The notes beneath the pieces are model-generated. The model did no database searches. It was not told the DNA's origin and saw only the letters and a list, made by a program, of their open reading frames with translations. Source: Turbatrix aceti (taxonomy: Eukaryota; Nematoda; Chromadorea; Rhabditida; Panagrolaimidae). Taken from it: a DNA stretch of 64,000 nt. This document shows, in pieces, positions 13,086 through 25,700 of the stretch (within the stretch, counting starts at the first letter, position 1; every line of letters starts with the position of its first letter). The DNA lies in contig OZ017770.1 in NCBI GenBank assembly GCA_963969345.1, positions 8,317,246 through 8,381,245 on the forward strand, in the 5' to 3' direction. Position numbers and translations under genes: made by a program.

Positions 13086-15271
13086 ATGGCAAAATTTTAT
13101 TTTTTTAATCACACTCGACATATCTTGTTAGCTTTACTAATAATCTACAATGCATTGGCTGCAGTATACTGTAATATAATTCCACTGTACGCCACGTGTT
13201 GGAATTCATATGAAGGTTCAGATGCATTTCCTTTGGATACCATGTTGCTTATTTTATCTGTTCAAAATTATCTAGCAATTCCTGCGTGTCTTGTTATTCC
13301 ACTCATGAATAGAAAATACGGATACAAGGTGTCGTTTATGATTACAACGAGTATCTTTCTAATTTCATCAATTGGATTATCCGTCCTACCCCAATACGGA
13401 GTTTGGGTTTATGGCGTTTTTTCGTGTATTAATGTATGATTTTAACAGGAAATATTGGTTGTCCAATTGGAAATTTCGTTTCTATCCTCTCATTAAATTT
13501 ATCATAAAAACCACATGATTATGTTTTAGAGATTATGATGATGATAATGATCCCACAACCCCCCCCCCCTTTTGGTCGGGTACAGAGGCAGTCTGAAGCA
13601 GTGGTTGTCGTAAGCGAGGAAAATTTTTCCTGACGGTGGGTCAGGAATGGGCAAACGGCAGTTTTTTTTGTTCCCGAACGAACACGAACATTTTGTTCAT
13701 TTTGTTCGAGAAATCAAACGAATGCGAACATTTTTGTCAGTGTTCGCGAACGAACACGAACGAACAACAAACAAATTTTCAGCACATTTTTTTAAATTTT
13801 GTCCAAACTGGCCATAAAAACCCGCGGGTGGTCACCCGACCCCCGCCCTCGACCATTTGTGACCCCCGTCGGGGTATAGATTCCCCATCCCAGACAGACC
13901 CCGACAATGAGCAAAATTTTGCGTTGAACGCCGAAAAACGTTCAAAAACATCACAAATAGGCAAAAACAGTTGCCAAAACATACCATTGCGAACTTCGGC
14001 AACATTTCCGATTGAACAACCTAATAATATTTTATAAATTTAAAAATGTATATATATATGATTTTTTTTTAAATTTATAACTATCGCAAAAAAAATTATA
14101 TATAACTTTTTACAGGTAATGGTCGCCGGAGGAATAGCGACAATATTAGGTGCATTTATTCGGGAATGGGCACCATTAAGCGAACTAGGTTTATTTTGTG
14201 GAATTGGCTATGCGGCACTTGATATTGGATTAATCCTTACACCTGAATACGAAGGCATTGCGTGCGAACTTATAGGATGGAAATATTTGCACTCTGCCCT
14301 GACTTTTGTAATAATTTTGGTTGCAATCGCTTTTTTTGCGTTGTTTACCGATTTCCCACGTCAAAATCCGCATGTTTCTCCTGATGAACTGGAATATATT
14401 CTCAAAGACAAGATTGAAGAACGCGAAGTCGAACGAATTCCCTATAAGGGCATTTTTTGTGATATCCCGATGCTTCTGACGATGATCGTCGCCACACCGG
14501 TCGTAATCTCGGACTTTACGCTCAGCAGTTTGAGACCACAATACATTAACCAGGTGTATCATCTGTCGGAAATTGAAAATAGCAGAGTGCTAACTATCTC
14601 ACCCGTCTTGTCAACTTGTATAAAATGCTTACTCCCGTTCCCGGATATGCTGCTGAAGGTTTCCGATCAAGCAAAGTTCTACCTTTACGGGGGACTGTCG
14701 TTTGTTTTTTTCAACATAGGATTAGTAATGATGGTTTTCATAACAGACAGCACGCTGTGGATTCTTATTCTTTCGCAAGTGTTTTATGGTATTGGGAGCG
14801 GATTTGTAAACCAGTCCTTTCGAAAAGCAGTTCAAATTGTTTGTTTTTTTTACTTGTACTTAATTTGCGTTATTTGGACTTTCATGTTACAGATGGCAGC
14901 TCAGCACATTCACGCTGTCATATCATATGTAAAATAGTTTTATACCTTTGTAAGATAACAGTTCAAAAACTAATTATTTTTAGTCAGGCGTTGCAAATAC
15001 CCTTATTTTGGGTTCAACGGCGTTAATATTTAGCAAATGCTTTGGTGTTTCGCCAAGCTTAGAGAAATACCGATGGACGTTTGGAATAGCTACTGTCGCC
15101 AATTTTTTTGGATTGGTAGCACAGCTCGCTACTTTTGAGACCAAACCAAGACCTTTTACCCTGCATAAGGAGGACAAAAAACCTGTGCCTTACAAAAACA
15201 ATACTGAGAGTACCACTGCTTCAACACCGAATGACACTAACGACATTCCACACATTGACAACGCAGAATGA
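13086..15271 (+). CDS. SLC17-like MFS anion transporter, copy B
   Basis: Exons 13086-13433, 14116-14838, 14893-14928 and 14984-15271 give 464 aa, the same exon lengths as copy A. Divergence from copies A and C is mostly around exon 2 residues 11-15 (V-M-V-A-G-G-I) and the loop after T-P-V-V-I-S-D-F-T, where L-S-S-L-R-P-Q replaces Y-Y-S-L-L-P-E. The second intron is 54 bp and open in frame, so a prediction without splicing would read through it. Intron 1 is expanded to 682 bp by unrelated DNA. Ends are otherwise as in copy A. Confidence 0.85.
13434..14115 (+). other. Expanded intron 1 of copy B with inserted DNA
   Basis: Outer parts resemble intron 1 of the other copies. About 13545-13990 is unrelated: a C12 tract, direct repeats of CGAACGAACACGAAC near 13675-13765, then a GC-rich block. 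It has no coding signal and is probably an unclassified insertion. Confidence 0.5.
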
Positions 15272-15469
15272 CAATGGATTTTTTTGTTTTGTATTTCAAT
15301 AAATGTAAACGTCGAAATATTTTTTTTGCAATAAGTATTTGTTTGAAAACCATTAAAATCATCGGTTGTTGCTTATATCGTGAATATGTAGTCACAAAAA
15401 ACTTTATGCAAAAGAAAAACGAAGGATAAACAAATATTCTTGTACATAGTCACCAAATTCCTCTCCAAA

Positions 15470-15565
15470 TTGCTCCTGCTCACTGCTCGCTCCTGCTCAG
15501 CTCACGAGCGCGAACGGAGCGAGCGCGAAAAATTGGCGTGCTCAAAGAGCGCGAGCAGAGCGAGC
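15470..15565. repeat. GCTCGCTC / GAGCGAGC-rich low-complexity palindrome
   Basis: Dense alternation of GCTC and GAGC words gives self-complementary structure. The same words occur at about 7860-8070 and 8260-8380. Confidence 0.6.
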
Positions 15566-15771
15566 GCTGCAAATTGTCGAATTGAACAACTCTGTTCTTG
15601 TAGAATTAAGAAATTTGCTGGTAGCCAGGGTAGCTAATGTTAAATAGATCGGTTGTCGTTGCATTCATGTATGGGGTTGTTTTGTGTGGTAATTAAAGCA
15701 CATTAGAACTATCTACCCCCTTGCCACTTCGAACACTATGTAGGTTCTAGTTATGATTATCAAACTAACTA

Positions 15772-16380
15772 ACAAGGAAAATGCTAGGCAGCGTTTTGGA
15801 AATTCTTCACGAAATTTGGTCAAAAACTTGTTCTTCCTAAGAAAAGTTTGTACCGTAAAATTCACCTGCCTGAGGCATCTACAGGCGGAGTTACGATCGC
15901 ACAAAATCGCGTTTTTGCCATTTTTACCTGTTTTGGCACGTTGTAACTAAAAAAAACTACGGCATTTTAAGAGCCGAGGTACATATTGTTGGACGTAGTT
16001 TTTTATGCAGAATCGGTTAAAAATATATGAATATAGGTTTGAAAAATGCCGAAATTTGCATTTAAAAAGGGGTCACAATGGTAACATTTGTTTCGGCATT
16101 TTTCAAGGTGGCAACCCTACATTATTATATTTTTATCGGATTCTCCATCAAAAACTACGTCGATCAATATGTACCTCAGCTGTGGAAATGCCGTAATCTT
16201 TTAGCTACAACGTGCCAAAAATAGTCAAAAATGGCAAAAACGCGGTTTCGAGCGATCGTAGCTCCACCTGTAGATGCCTCAGGCAGGTTAATTTTACGGT
16301 ACAAACTTTTCATAGTAACAGCAACTTTTTGGCAAAATTTCGTAAAGAAATTCCAAAACGTTGCCTAAAACTTTCCTTGT
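15772..16380. mobile_element. Foldback element with ~240-bp inverted arms
   Basis: The ends read ACAAGGAAA...TTTCCTTGT. The left arm runs about 15772-16010 and the right arm about 16140-16380. The arms match imperfectly through shared stretches such as CTGCCTGAGGCATCTACAGG and its complement. The central ~130 bp is single-copy. It has no ORF. It sits in the spacer between copies B and C, where the copy A-B spacer lacks it, so it is an insertion younger than the gene duplication. Confidence 0.8.
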
Positions 16381-16609
16381 AAGTGTGTATTTGCATAGTA
16401 TCCCTTGATTTTGTATACTTAAGTTATGCGTATGTAATACTGCTTGAATAAATGAGTTTTTGTCCTGCGACAGAAAAAAAATGGGAAATTGAAAAAAATG
16501 GGAATCGATTTGTTTAACATTCCATCGCCAAAGCATTGTATTACAAAATATTGTAACGCTCACAACAGTACAAAAAATTCAGAAAACATTAGGATTTTTA
16601 TTAATTTTA

Positions 16610-16705
16610 TTGTAAGCATGACAATCAATTATTGAGGATACGTATTTAAACTCGCTTATAAAAAAACTTATAAAGACACAATACCAGAATTTATTGTTGT
16701 AATTC
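16610..16705 (+). promoter_or_regulatory. Putative promoter/5' leader of transporter copy C
   Basis: Same TATTTAAACTCGC and TTATAAAAAAACTTATAA elements as copy B, followed by AATACCAGA and the ATG. Confidence 0.5.
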
Positions 16706-19700
16706 ATGGCAAAATTTTACTTTTTTAACCATACTCGACATATCTTATTAGCCTTACTAATAATCTACATTGCATTGGTCGCAGTATTCTGTAATATACT
16801 TCCACTGTACGCCACGTGCTGGAATTCGTATGAAGGTCCAAATGCTTTTCCTTTGGATACCATGTTGCTTATTTCATCTGTTCAAAATTACCTAGCAATT
16901 CCTGTGTGTCTTGTTATTCCACTCTTGAATAGAAAATACGGATACAAGGTGTCGTTTATGATTACAACGAGTATCTTTCTAATTTCATCAATTGGATTAT
17001 CCATCTTACCCCAATACGGACTTTGGGTTTACGGCGTTTTTTCGTGTATTAATGTATGATTTTCACAGGAAATATTGGTTGTCCAATTGGAAATGTCGTT
17101 TTTGCTCAATCGTTAAATTTAATATAAAAACAGCATAATTTTTTCTTAATGCTCCCCCCGCGGGGGAATTATCCGAGGAATTTCCCAAAGTCGGGGGAGA
17201 GTTGCAACCTTAGTATCTTTCTAGCAAAACTACGGCTGCTAAAACTCAAAAATAATTGCTGATTTAAAAGCGGATATTTTTGACAAGTTCAACATAAAAG
17301 TTTTTGATGTGTCCCCGTCTGGTTCCCTCTGTAAGGTTACTAATATAACGCGATATTTATCTCGACAACAGAATATGAGATAACCAAAATATAGATAACG
17401 TAATAAAGAACAAAGTATTAAACGCAAACAATAAATGAACAACAAAGATGAATGAATAATAAGATAATAAGAATCTAGGAATAATAACTGAATACCTGAA
17501 TAATTGTGTGGGAGTGTGGGTTCCTTTTATAGGGACCCAAAAAGGGGGCGGGGTTAGGTGCTAGGTCAAGTGCCGTGGCACGGATGGCACAGGTCATGCC
17601 GTGCACCTGTTGCACCTGTTAACCTAGCAGCTGTTAAGGGGTTAAAACAATATTGGGTAATGTTGGGTAAGAAGGGCAATGTTGGGACATTGCAGTCCTC
17701 CCTTTTTCGGAGAATAAAACTACGGGGGAGGGGTAGTCAAGCGTCGTGGTAATGTTGTGGACTTACAATAGAGAGGATGTTGCGGGGGTGGGTGTCGTCG
17801 GGTTGGACGTCGTAGGCTAGGGACAGTAGACGGATGTCGGGCGCAAAGAGGCGCAGTGCGCCCTGTAGGCCGAGGGATGAAAACTCGCTCGGCTCCTGGG
17901 GCAGACCAAGGCCAAACATCGTGGACTTGAACCTTGCGAACGAAACCTTGTCCTTCGTCCCAAGGACATGACGGACAAGCTTCGTGAAGGCCAGCACGAG
18001 GCTTAGCTCTTGGGTCGGCAATCGGATGGCGCTACGAGCCGTCCTTTTCAGCTGTCCTGAGCTAACGTCTCCTACGGGGAAATAGAAGTCGTTAAGCGGG
18101 ACTGCGTCGACGGGGCCGGTGACTGGGACGTTCTCGACTTCTTCGTGGTCGGAGAGAACTCGTCGACTTTCGGGATATCCGAAGTCGACCAGGACGTAGT
18201 TGTTAATCGGCCCACAACCATAGCGGTAAAAACCGCGCAGGTTGCCATCTGTCTTACGACAGAGGAATCTATGGTTCGGGCATAACAGGCGGGTCACTGT
18301 TACCAGGTCGAATCTCTCGATCTTGGTGTGGGTGAAACCACCGAGGTCCGAGGGCAGGCCCTTAGCTCTGAGGATGCGGCTCACATCCTCAAGGCTAACC
18401 ATTGGGCGGACCGACGTCATGTCTTTAAGTTCCGTCGCGATGGCACAGAGCGTTCGGAAGGGATTACCTTCTTTCTGGAGCGCTTCGGTGACTAGCGCTT
18501 CGCGGGCTTCGTACGAAACAAGGTCGGCGAAGATCGCAGCGACCTCACAGCGTGTGCGTTGCTCAGTCGCCGGTGGGACTACGCACAACGGGCGGCATCC
18601 TCGTTCTGCATCGTCTGGTAGGACCAGTGGTTGGACATGTGCACGAAGGCGGGAGACACGAAGTTGGGCTCGGAGACGAGGAGGACATTCAGAGTGGGCA
18701 TCTTGAGGAGGTGGCGAAGGGAGCGGAGATGGAGGAGCGGTCGAAGTTTCATCCACGCCGTTCTCCATGTACTCAAACTCAGACAGGGTGTCGGACATGT
18801 TCAGTAGCTGAAAGCGGGGGGTGACTAAGACGGAGGAGGTAAGGCACGCGACACGAGGTAGGCAAATGCCTTCGAATGATGATCTGTCGGCTTCTTCCTC
18901 TTCTGGAATTGAGTTAGCTGGAGGGTGGAGCCAATCAGCTTCCGAAGTCTCGGGGTCAAGACTGTCCGGCTGTTGAGGCGGATTTGTAGATTTTCTTTGT
19001 TTGAGGTCGTCGAGATGAGTCCGGTGTAATTTTCCGTTCTTAACATCTTGGACTTCGCAAATGGCTTGTCCTTTTGTGTTAGTGACCGTTGCTGCGTGCC
19101 AGCAGTTCTCGAGCGTGGATCGGCGCCAGACTAAGTCGCCTATTGAATAGGTGTTATTGTTTTGTTGAGTCGCTGGCGGCGTCTGCTCGGCTGCTTGGTT
19201 GGCGCGCGGCGGGGTGAAGGTGTCGAGTGGATGATTGAGTAGTCGCGAGAACATAAGTTCGCTGGGTGATTGTCCAATTGAGGGAAGAGGTGTGTTGCGG
19301 TAATCCGCTAGCCAGATTTTGGTCGCTTTAGCGGGCTGCATGTCGGGAGTTTCTTCCAAGATCTTTTTGACGGATTTCTTGAAAGTCTGCACAAATTTTT
19401 CCGCAAGCCCATTTGATTCCGGATGGTATGGTGGTGATTTCATCGTGTGAGTTCCGGATCGTTGCATGTGGGAGTTGAATTCTTCGGCTGCGAATTGTCT
19501 GCCGTTGTCGGATACCAAGTATTTGGGGTAGCCAAATTGGCTGAAGATGCTGTCTAGCACTTCGATGCAATCTGTGGCTCGGGTTTTCTTCATCGGAAAT
19601 ACGAATGGAAAACGAGAGTATGCATCAACTACAACTAGCCAAGTTGCATTGAAGACAGGTCCGGCAAAGTCGATGTGAACTCGTTCCATGGGTTCAGCGG

Positions 19701-22700
19701 TTTTTCTCCAAGGTGTGATTGGTCGTTTTGGAATTTCTGGAGCATATTTGTTGCATGTTGAGCATGTAGTGCAGAGGTTTTCGATGTCTTTGTTGAGGCC
19801 TGGCCACCAAAAGTATCGTCTGGCAAGTGCCTTTGTGCGGGCCATTCCTTGGTGTGAACGGTGCACAGGGTGGCGAAACTCCCATGGGAATTAGAAATAG
19901 GGGAATTATCCCATGGGATTCCCATGGGAGTCCCATGGGAGTCCCCGGGGGTATTTTTTGGTACGTTTAAAAAAGTACATGTTCATACAAAAAAGATATC
20001 CAAAAACACACTTATTTTATTAATGTATTAAATTTAACAATGAAAATAAAATCATTTCCCTAATTTGAAAGAAAAAAGCACGCTCCTGCGTAAAATAACG
20101 GTGATATTTTAGGCGGGATCGCGCATTTTCAAAATTCCGTGGGGAATTTTCCCATGATAGATGGGAATCCCGGGATAATTCCCGGGATATTTCCCATGGG
20201 ACTCCCATGGGAATCCCCTCTTCGCCACCCTGACGGTGCAGCATGGCTAAGACTCTGGATCTGTCTGCTTCAGGGATGACGAGTCGGTCGTCTTTGTACA
20301 GGAGACCGTTTACTTCAGACAGGGAGGCTCTGACGATGAAGTATTTTTGTAGTTCTGGTTTCGAGGAACCCTTCCATCCTTCAGAAAGAGCAGCCAGGGC
20401 GGATTTGATGTTTTCGTCGTTGAGTTGGTTGATGGAATTTGTATTTTGGTCGTTGTTGTTGAGGACTTGATTGTTTGAAGTTACTGCGTCGGTTGATTTG
20501 TTGTCTTCTTCTTCTTCCTGTTCTTCTTCTTCATCTTCTGGTTCCATTCCGAAGTATGACGTGTTGATTCGGGTTGGCGATATTGCTCTGGAGAGGGCGT
20601 CGGCGAGTACGTTATCGGGTCCTTTCAGGTAGCAGGATGTAATGTCAAAGTCTTGTAGTTGTAGTAACCATCTGTTGAGTCTTGTAGATTTGGATGGTGT
20701 GTCGTTGAGATGAGTTAATGGGTTGTGATCTGTGTTCCATATGATTTTGGTTCCATATAGAATATGTCGAAAATGATCCAGTGTGGCAATTAGTGCCAAT
20801 AATTCCAGTTCGGTTGTTGAGTAGTTCTTTTCGGCGGGGGTAAGTTGTCGTGAGAAGTAGGCGATGGCGTGAGTTGATTCGTTGTCGTTCTTCTGTAGAA
20901 TTGCTCCTGCGAGTCCGGTTAGACTTGCATCTGTATGGATGATGAATTTCTGAGTGTAGTCGGGTGATGTCAGGATTGGTGGTTGAGTGAGTTCTTCCAC
21001 AAGTGTTTTGAAAGCAATTTGTTGTGCTTCTTCCCATTGAAATGGTACGTTTTTGCGTGTCAGTTCCGTGAGAGGTCTGGCGATGGCGGCGAAGTGAGGG
21101 ATGAATTTCCTGAAGAAGTTGGCTAGGCCCAGGAATCTTTTGATTTCTGTCACGGTTGTGGGTGGAGGGTAGTTCCGTATGGAAGCTAGATGAGCATCAG
21201 ATGGGCTTATTCCATCCATGTCGATACGGTGACCCACGTATGTGACACTGCGGTTGGCGAGGGAGCATTTCTCGGCGTGTATCTTGAGGCCGTAATCTTT
21301 GAGTCGTTGAAATACCATTGATAGAGCTTCCAGGTGTTCTTTTGGGTCGGGGCTGCGTGTGAAGATGATGATGTCGTCCATGTATGCTAGGGCAAATTCT
21401 TCTAGTCCTTGTAGTACTGTTGACATAACGCGGCAGAATATAGCTGGTGCGTTTTTCAAGCCAAAAGGCATCGTTGTGAATTGAAATATTCCGGTCTCGG
21501 TGATGATGCCACAATATCTACTGGTATCTTCATCAAGTGGAATTTGAAGAAAACCAGATTTCATATCAAGTGTGCTATACCAATAGCAGCCTGATGTTTT
21601 GTTGAGAAGTGTTTCGATTCTTGGCAGTGGATATGGGTCCATTTCTGTGACATTGTTGAGTCGGCGGAAATCCACGCATGGTCGTAGTTTGCCATTTTTC
21701 TTTGGCACAACCACTATGCCTGATACCCAGGGAGTGGTGGATTCGATGAGTAGACCGGTTTCTAGCATTTCTTTGATGAAGGTGTCGACTGCGGGCTTGA
21801 CTGTTTCTGGTATTCGGTATGGTTGGGTAGTTGTTGGTTTGTCGCTTGTGACAATCATTTTTGGTGCGGCGATCTTGCATCTGCCGAGGTCTTTGTCGTT
21901 TCGGCTGAATAGGTTGGAATATTTGTTGATGAGTTCTGCCAATTCTTCGGTATAGGTAGCGGAGAGGTCGGTTTTTGGTAGGTTGATAATGTCTTCTTCT
22001 GCTTCTTGGATTTGCATTGAGGCGTAGGCGTCTGTCATTTTCTCGACTGTCTTTCCGATGTGACAGGTTTTGCTGGTGTAGTCGATGATGAAGCCATTTG
22101 GTTCGAGAATATCTTCTCCTAGTAGAATGTCGTAGCAGTTGGCGAAGTGGTCTTCTTCCAGTACGATTGGTTCGCAGTGAATATTTCTTTCTTGAAGTGT
22201 GATGACGATTGGTGCGACGTGTCGGCATGGTATGGGGGTATTGTTGATTCCGACAAGTTTGATTTCTTCTTCGGCTTGTCGTGTTTTGAGTTGATGTTGA
22301 TCAATGAAGCTTTTGTGGATGATAGAAAATACAGCTCCGGTGTCGAGTAGCATTCTTGCGGGAATTCCGTTGACGTAGCCGTTCAAGTGGGCTTTTGTAG
22401 TAGCACAGGTTTGATTGGTGAAAGTTCGTGTAGGAACTAAGTTCTGCAGGGGAAGACTTTCTGCTTCTTGTCGTTGTCTTTCTCGTTCTTGTCGTCGTTC
22501 GTTGCGTTGTTTGTTCCATTGTTGTACGTTGTTGATCACGCGGTTTGTCAGAAAGGGTAGATTGGTGTATCGTATGATTTCTTGTACCATGGCGGGCATG
22601 ATGATTTTGGCAATTACTGCGGCTGTGACGTATGTGCAGCAGGCGAATATCCATATTTGAGATGGGGCGAAAATACCACCAGTGAGAAAACCAAAGAGGC

Positions 22701-25700
22701 CGTTGGCAACAAGCGATTCGGCAAAGTGCATGGCTTTCTTTTCTTTGACGGTTTTGTAGGGCTGGGTTGTTTGTAGCAGTAGTCCATTGTCGAGGGAATA
22801 TTGGTAGGTTTCTATCATTTCTTGGACGTTCAGATGATTTGATAGATCTTTTTCAAAGCGTTGGAATGAAAAGACTTCTGAGAGGTTGGTCAATACCAAG
22901 TTGGTGTAAATCTGGTGCTTGTCTCCAATGTTGATTTCTGGAAAGTCGATAGTTCTGAATCTGCCAATCTCGATGAGTTTGTGGACAAATTCGATGTGTC
23001 CTGTCGTTTGATCGTAGCGTTGTAGTTGTCCATTGTGTCGGTCAATGAAGATGTACGGTGATTCTGAGCATGGCGTTTCTTTTGCTGTCGGTTCCAGTAT
23101 CCGAGAGATTGGATCTAGAAAGGCTTGTAGTTTGTGATGATGATAGACGAATTCCACGGGTAGTCGGTCGTAGCATTGTTTCTGAGGTAGGAATGTAATT
23201 GTTTCGAATGGAATTTCGGTACAGGCTTTGACTTCAAGTGTTGTAGCGGTGATTAGCTTTGCTTTGATTGACGTTTGATTCAAGAGTTCTCGAGCGAGAA
23301 GTGTCGGATTTGCTGCAGCTAGTGCAACGGTTGCGTCGGCAATAGCTTCCAATGCTGAGCAGACATGGCGGACTGATGCGGTGAAGAATTGTTTGGCGGT
23401 GTTGTCCGTGTTTCTTTGAAGTGCCGTTAGTTGAGCAGCGAATTGTTCAGTGAGGACAATTCCGGATTGGCGTTTGATACGTGGTTTCTGCGTGATTTTG
23501 TTATCACGTTTACTTATAGTTGAGTTCCACGTACGGAGTGGTACAGCGTATCCTTGATCTGATAGTAGAAATGTGGTGTTGCAGTCGTTCGTTCTGATTT
23601 GTTCGTTGTTGGGATGGAATGATAGGGCAAATTGTTTGTTTTCGGCAATGAAAACGTTTCCACCAAATGAGCCTTCCATCTTCCTCATTTGAATGTACTT
23701 GCATTGATGAGTTTGGTCTGGCGTCCAAATTAGAACTCCATGATCTTCTAATTGGCAGGATCCATGTCGATAGTAGCAGGGTATTGACGAAGGAATAGCC
23801 TTTGTCACTTCTTCGGTTCCATGTCGGGTGTAGATGTTTGTTGTGCTGTGGTAGCAGTTGATGACTGATTCGGTGTCGGCAAATAAGTAGCGGGGAAACC
23901 AATAGTCGGGAAAGTTGAGTGTGTTGTTGGTTCCAAAAAAATCGGTTTGGTTTTGGAGTATGCCGTGGTCTGATAGTTGAACGGTAGCCATTCTTTTGCA
24001 TTCAGCAACGGTTGTAGATACTGGTTCAATAATTGGTTCGGAGTAGATGTCAGTTCCAAAGAAACTTCGTTGATGCGTTTGAGTTGTGCGGCGGCATTGA
24101 CAGTGATGAGCTGTTGTCTGGTATTCGATTGTGTTTGGTCTGTGGACATCCCATGCTGTTTCCACTACAGCATCCAGGGTATGAAATTCAGGTGTATGAC
24201 AAGGTGGCTTGTTTGGAAGTGTCCAGTATGACGTTGGTGCATTTGCTGTACAGAATAGTACGTCGTCGGCTTGTATGAGAGCGGTAGATGGCGTGACAAA
24301 AATTGCCATTATACTTAAGGCCATTAGAAATTTTGTCGATAGGTCTGGTTTCTTGATTTGAGTCGTTGAATTATTGATGTTGATTGGTAGTAGAGTGTTC
24401 GTCGCTGCGTAGATAGGGTTTGTGTTTGCAAACCTAACAGTTGTTTTGTGTTCAGGCGTTCTGCTATGATTTCGTCGGTTGTCGCGTCCATTGCGGTGAT
24501 TGTTTCTTGGTGATAACGATCGATTACGGTTGAAGTTCTTGTAGGAGGAGTGGTTGTTTCTTGTGTATCTTGGGTAGGGTGACGGTTGGCGGTTGTAGTG
24601 TTGAGTACGGGATCGTTGATTTTGGTTCTTGTTGTTCTTTGACCAGCAGTTATTCTCCATGTGTCCGGGTTTGTTGCAGTAGTGACAAATAAGAGTGCGG
24701 CATTCATTAGCGAAGTGTCCAGGTTTTTGGCATTTGAAGCATTTCTGCAGGTTCTTTGATGAAATTGTTAGAGCTTTGGCTATTTGATTGGTCGTTTCGT
24801 TGACGGAGGATATTGATTGGGTACGTTTTTCTTCGATTCGTTCTTGTCGTTGAGCTAAAGTAAGAGCTTTTTCGACGGTTTCTGGATCTTTGCTGCTGAC
24901 GTATTCACGTAGACTGGGTTTCATTCGGTTGATTGTTTCTCGTAGTAGGACGTTTTCGATGATTTCAGTTGGTTCACCTTCCATCATGGTGTAAATAAGT
25001 GTAGCTAGGCGTTCGTAGTAGTTGTGGACTTTTTCTCCTTTGTTCTGGTAGCAGCTTGCGAAGGATTCTGTAGCGTTTTTCTTTGCTTGGTCGTTGGGGA
25101 ATCGACGGTTTAGTGCTTCGGTCGCTTCGTAGTAGCTGTTTCTGACGTTTGGCGGGAATGAGTCGTATGCCAGAAGAGCTGTTCCTTTGAGTTTTGATAC
25201 TAGGTGGGCAAGACGTCGTCGCTCGTTGAGTTCGAATGGGTATTTGGTCATTTGTAGTTCGAGTTGTCGTAACCATTGGGTGAAGACTTGTGCTGGATCT
25301 CCGGTAAATTGGGGTACTTCATCTGCGGGAATATTGATTGATAGCATGTTGAGTTGCGCCGTTTTGAGAATACCATTCGTGTTTGAGTCGTGTGTTTCGT
25401 AGGTTAGTTCCAGGTTTCCATGTGTGACGTTCTTTGTACCAAATATGATACGGGTTGGGGCGTTGTTTCGATTCTTTTTCTGTTCTTCCAGTTCCTTTTT
25501 CATAGCTTCGATTTCGCGTTGGATTTTCATTTCGTTGAGTTGTTCGATTAGTTGGGTTACTGCCGTAGTTGATTGTGTTTCTTTGGGATCAAAGAAGTTG
25601 TCGCGTCGTAGTATTGTCGTTTTCTTGTTTTCTGTCGCTGGCTTTTTCGTCGTAGCAATTTCTTCCATTTCAGCCTTCATCGCTTCCATTGTCGCTGTCA

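Noticed and set aside
18242..18824. Plus-strand ORFs opposite the accessory ORF
   Set aside because: Explained by the high GC of the minus-strand accessory frame; no start context or domain.
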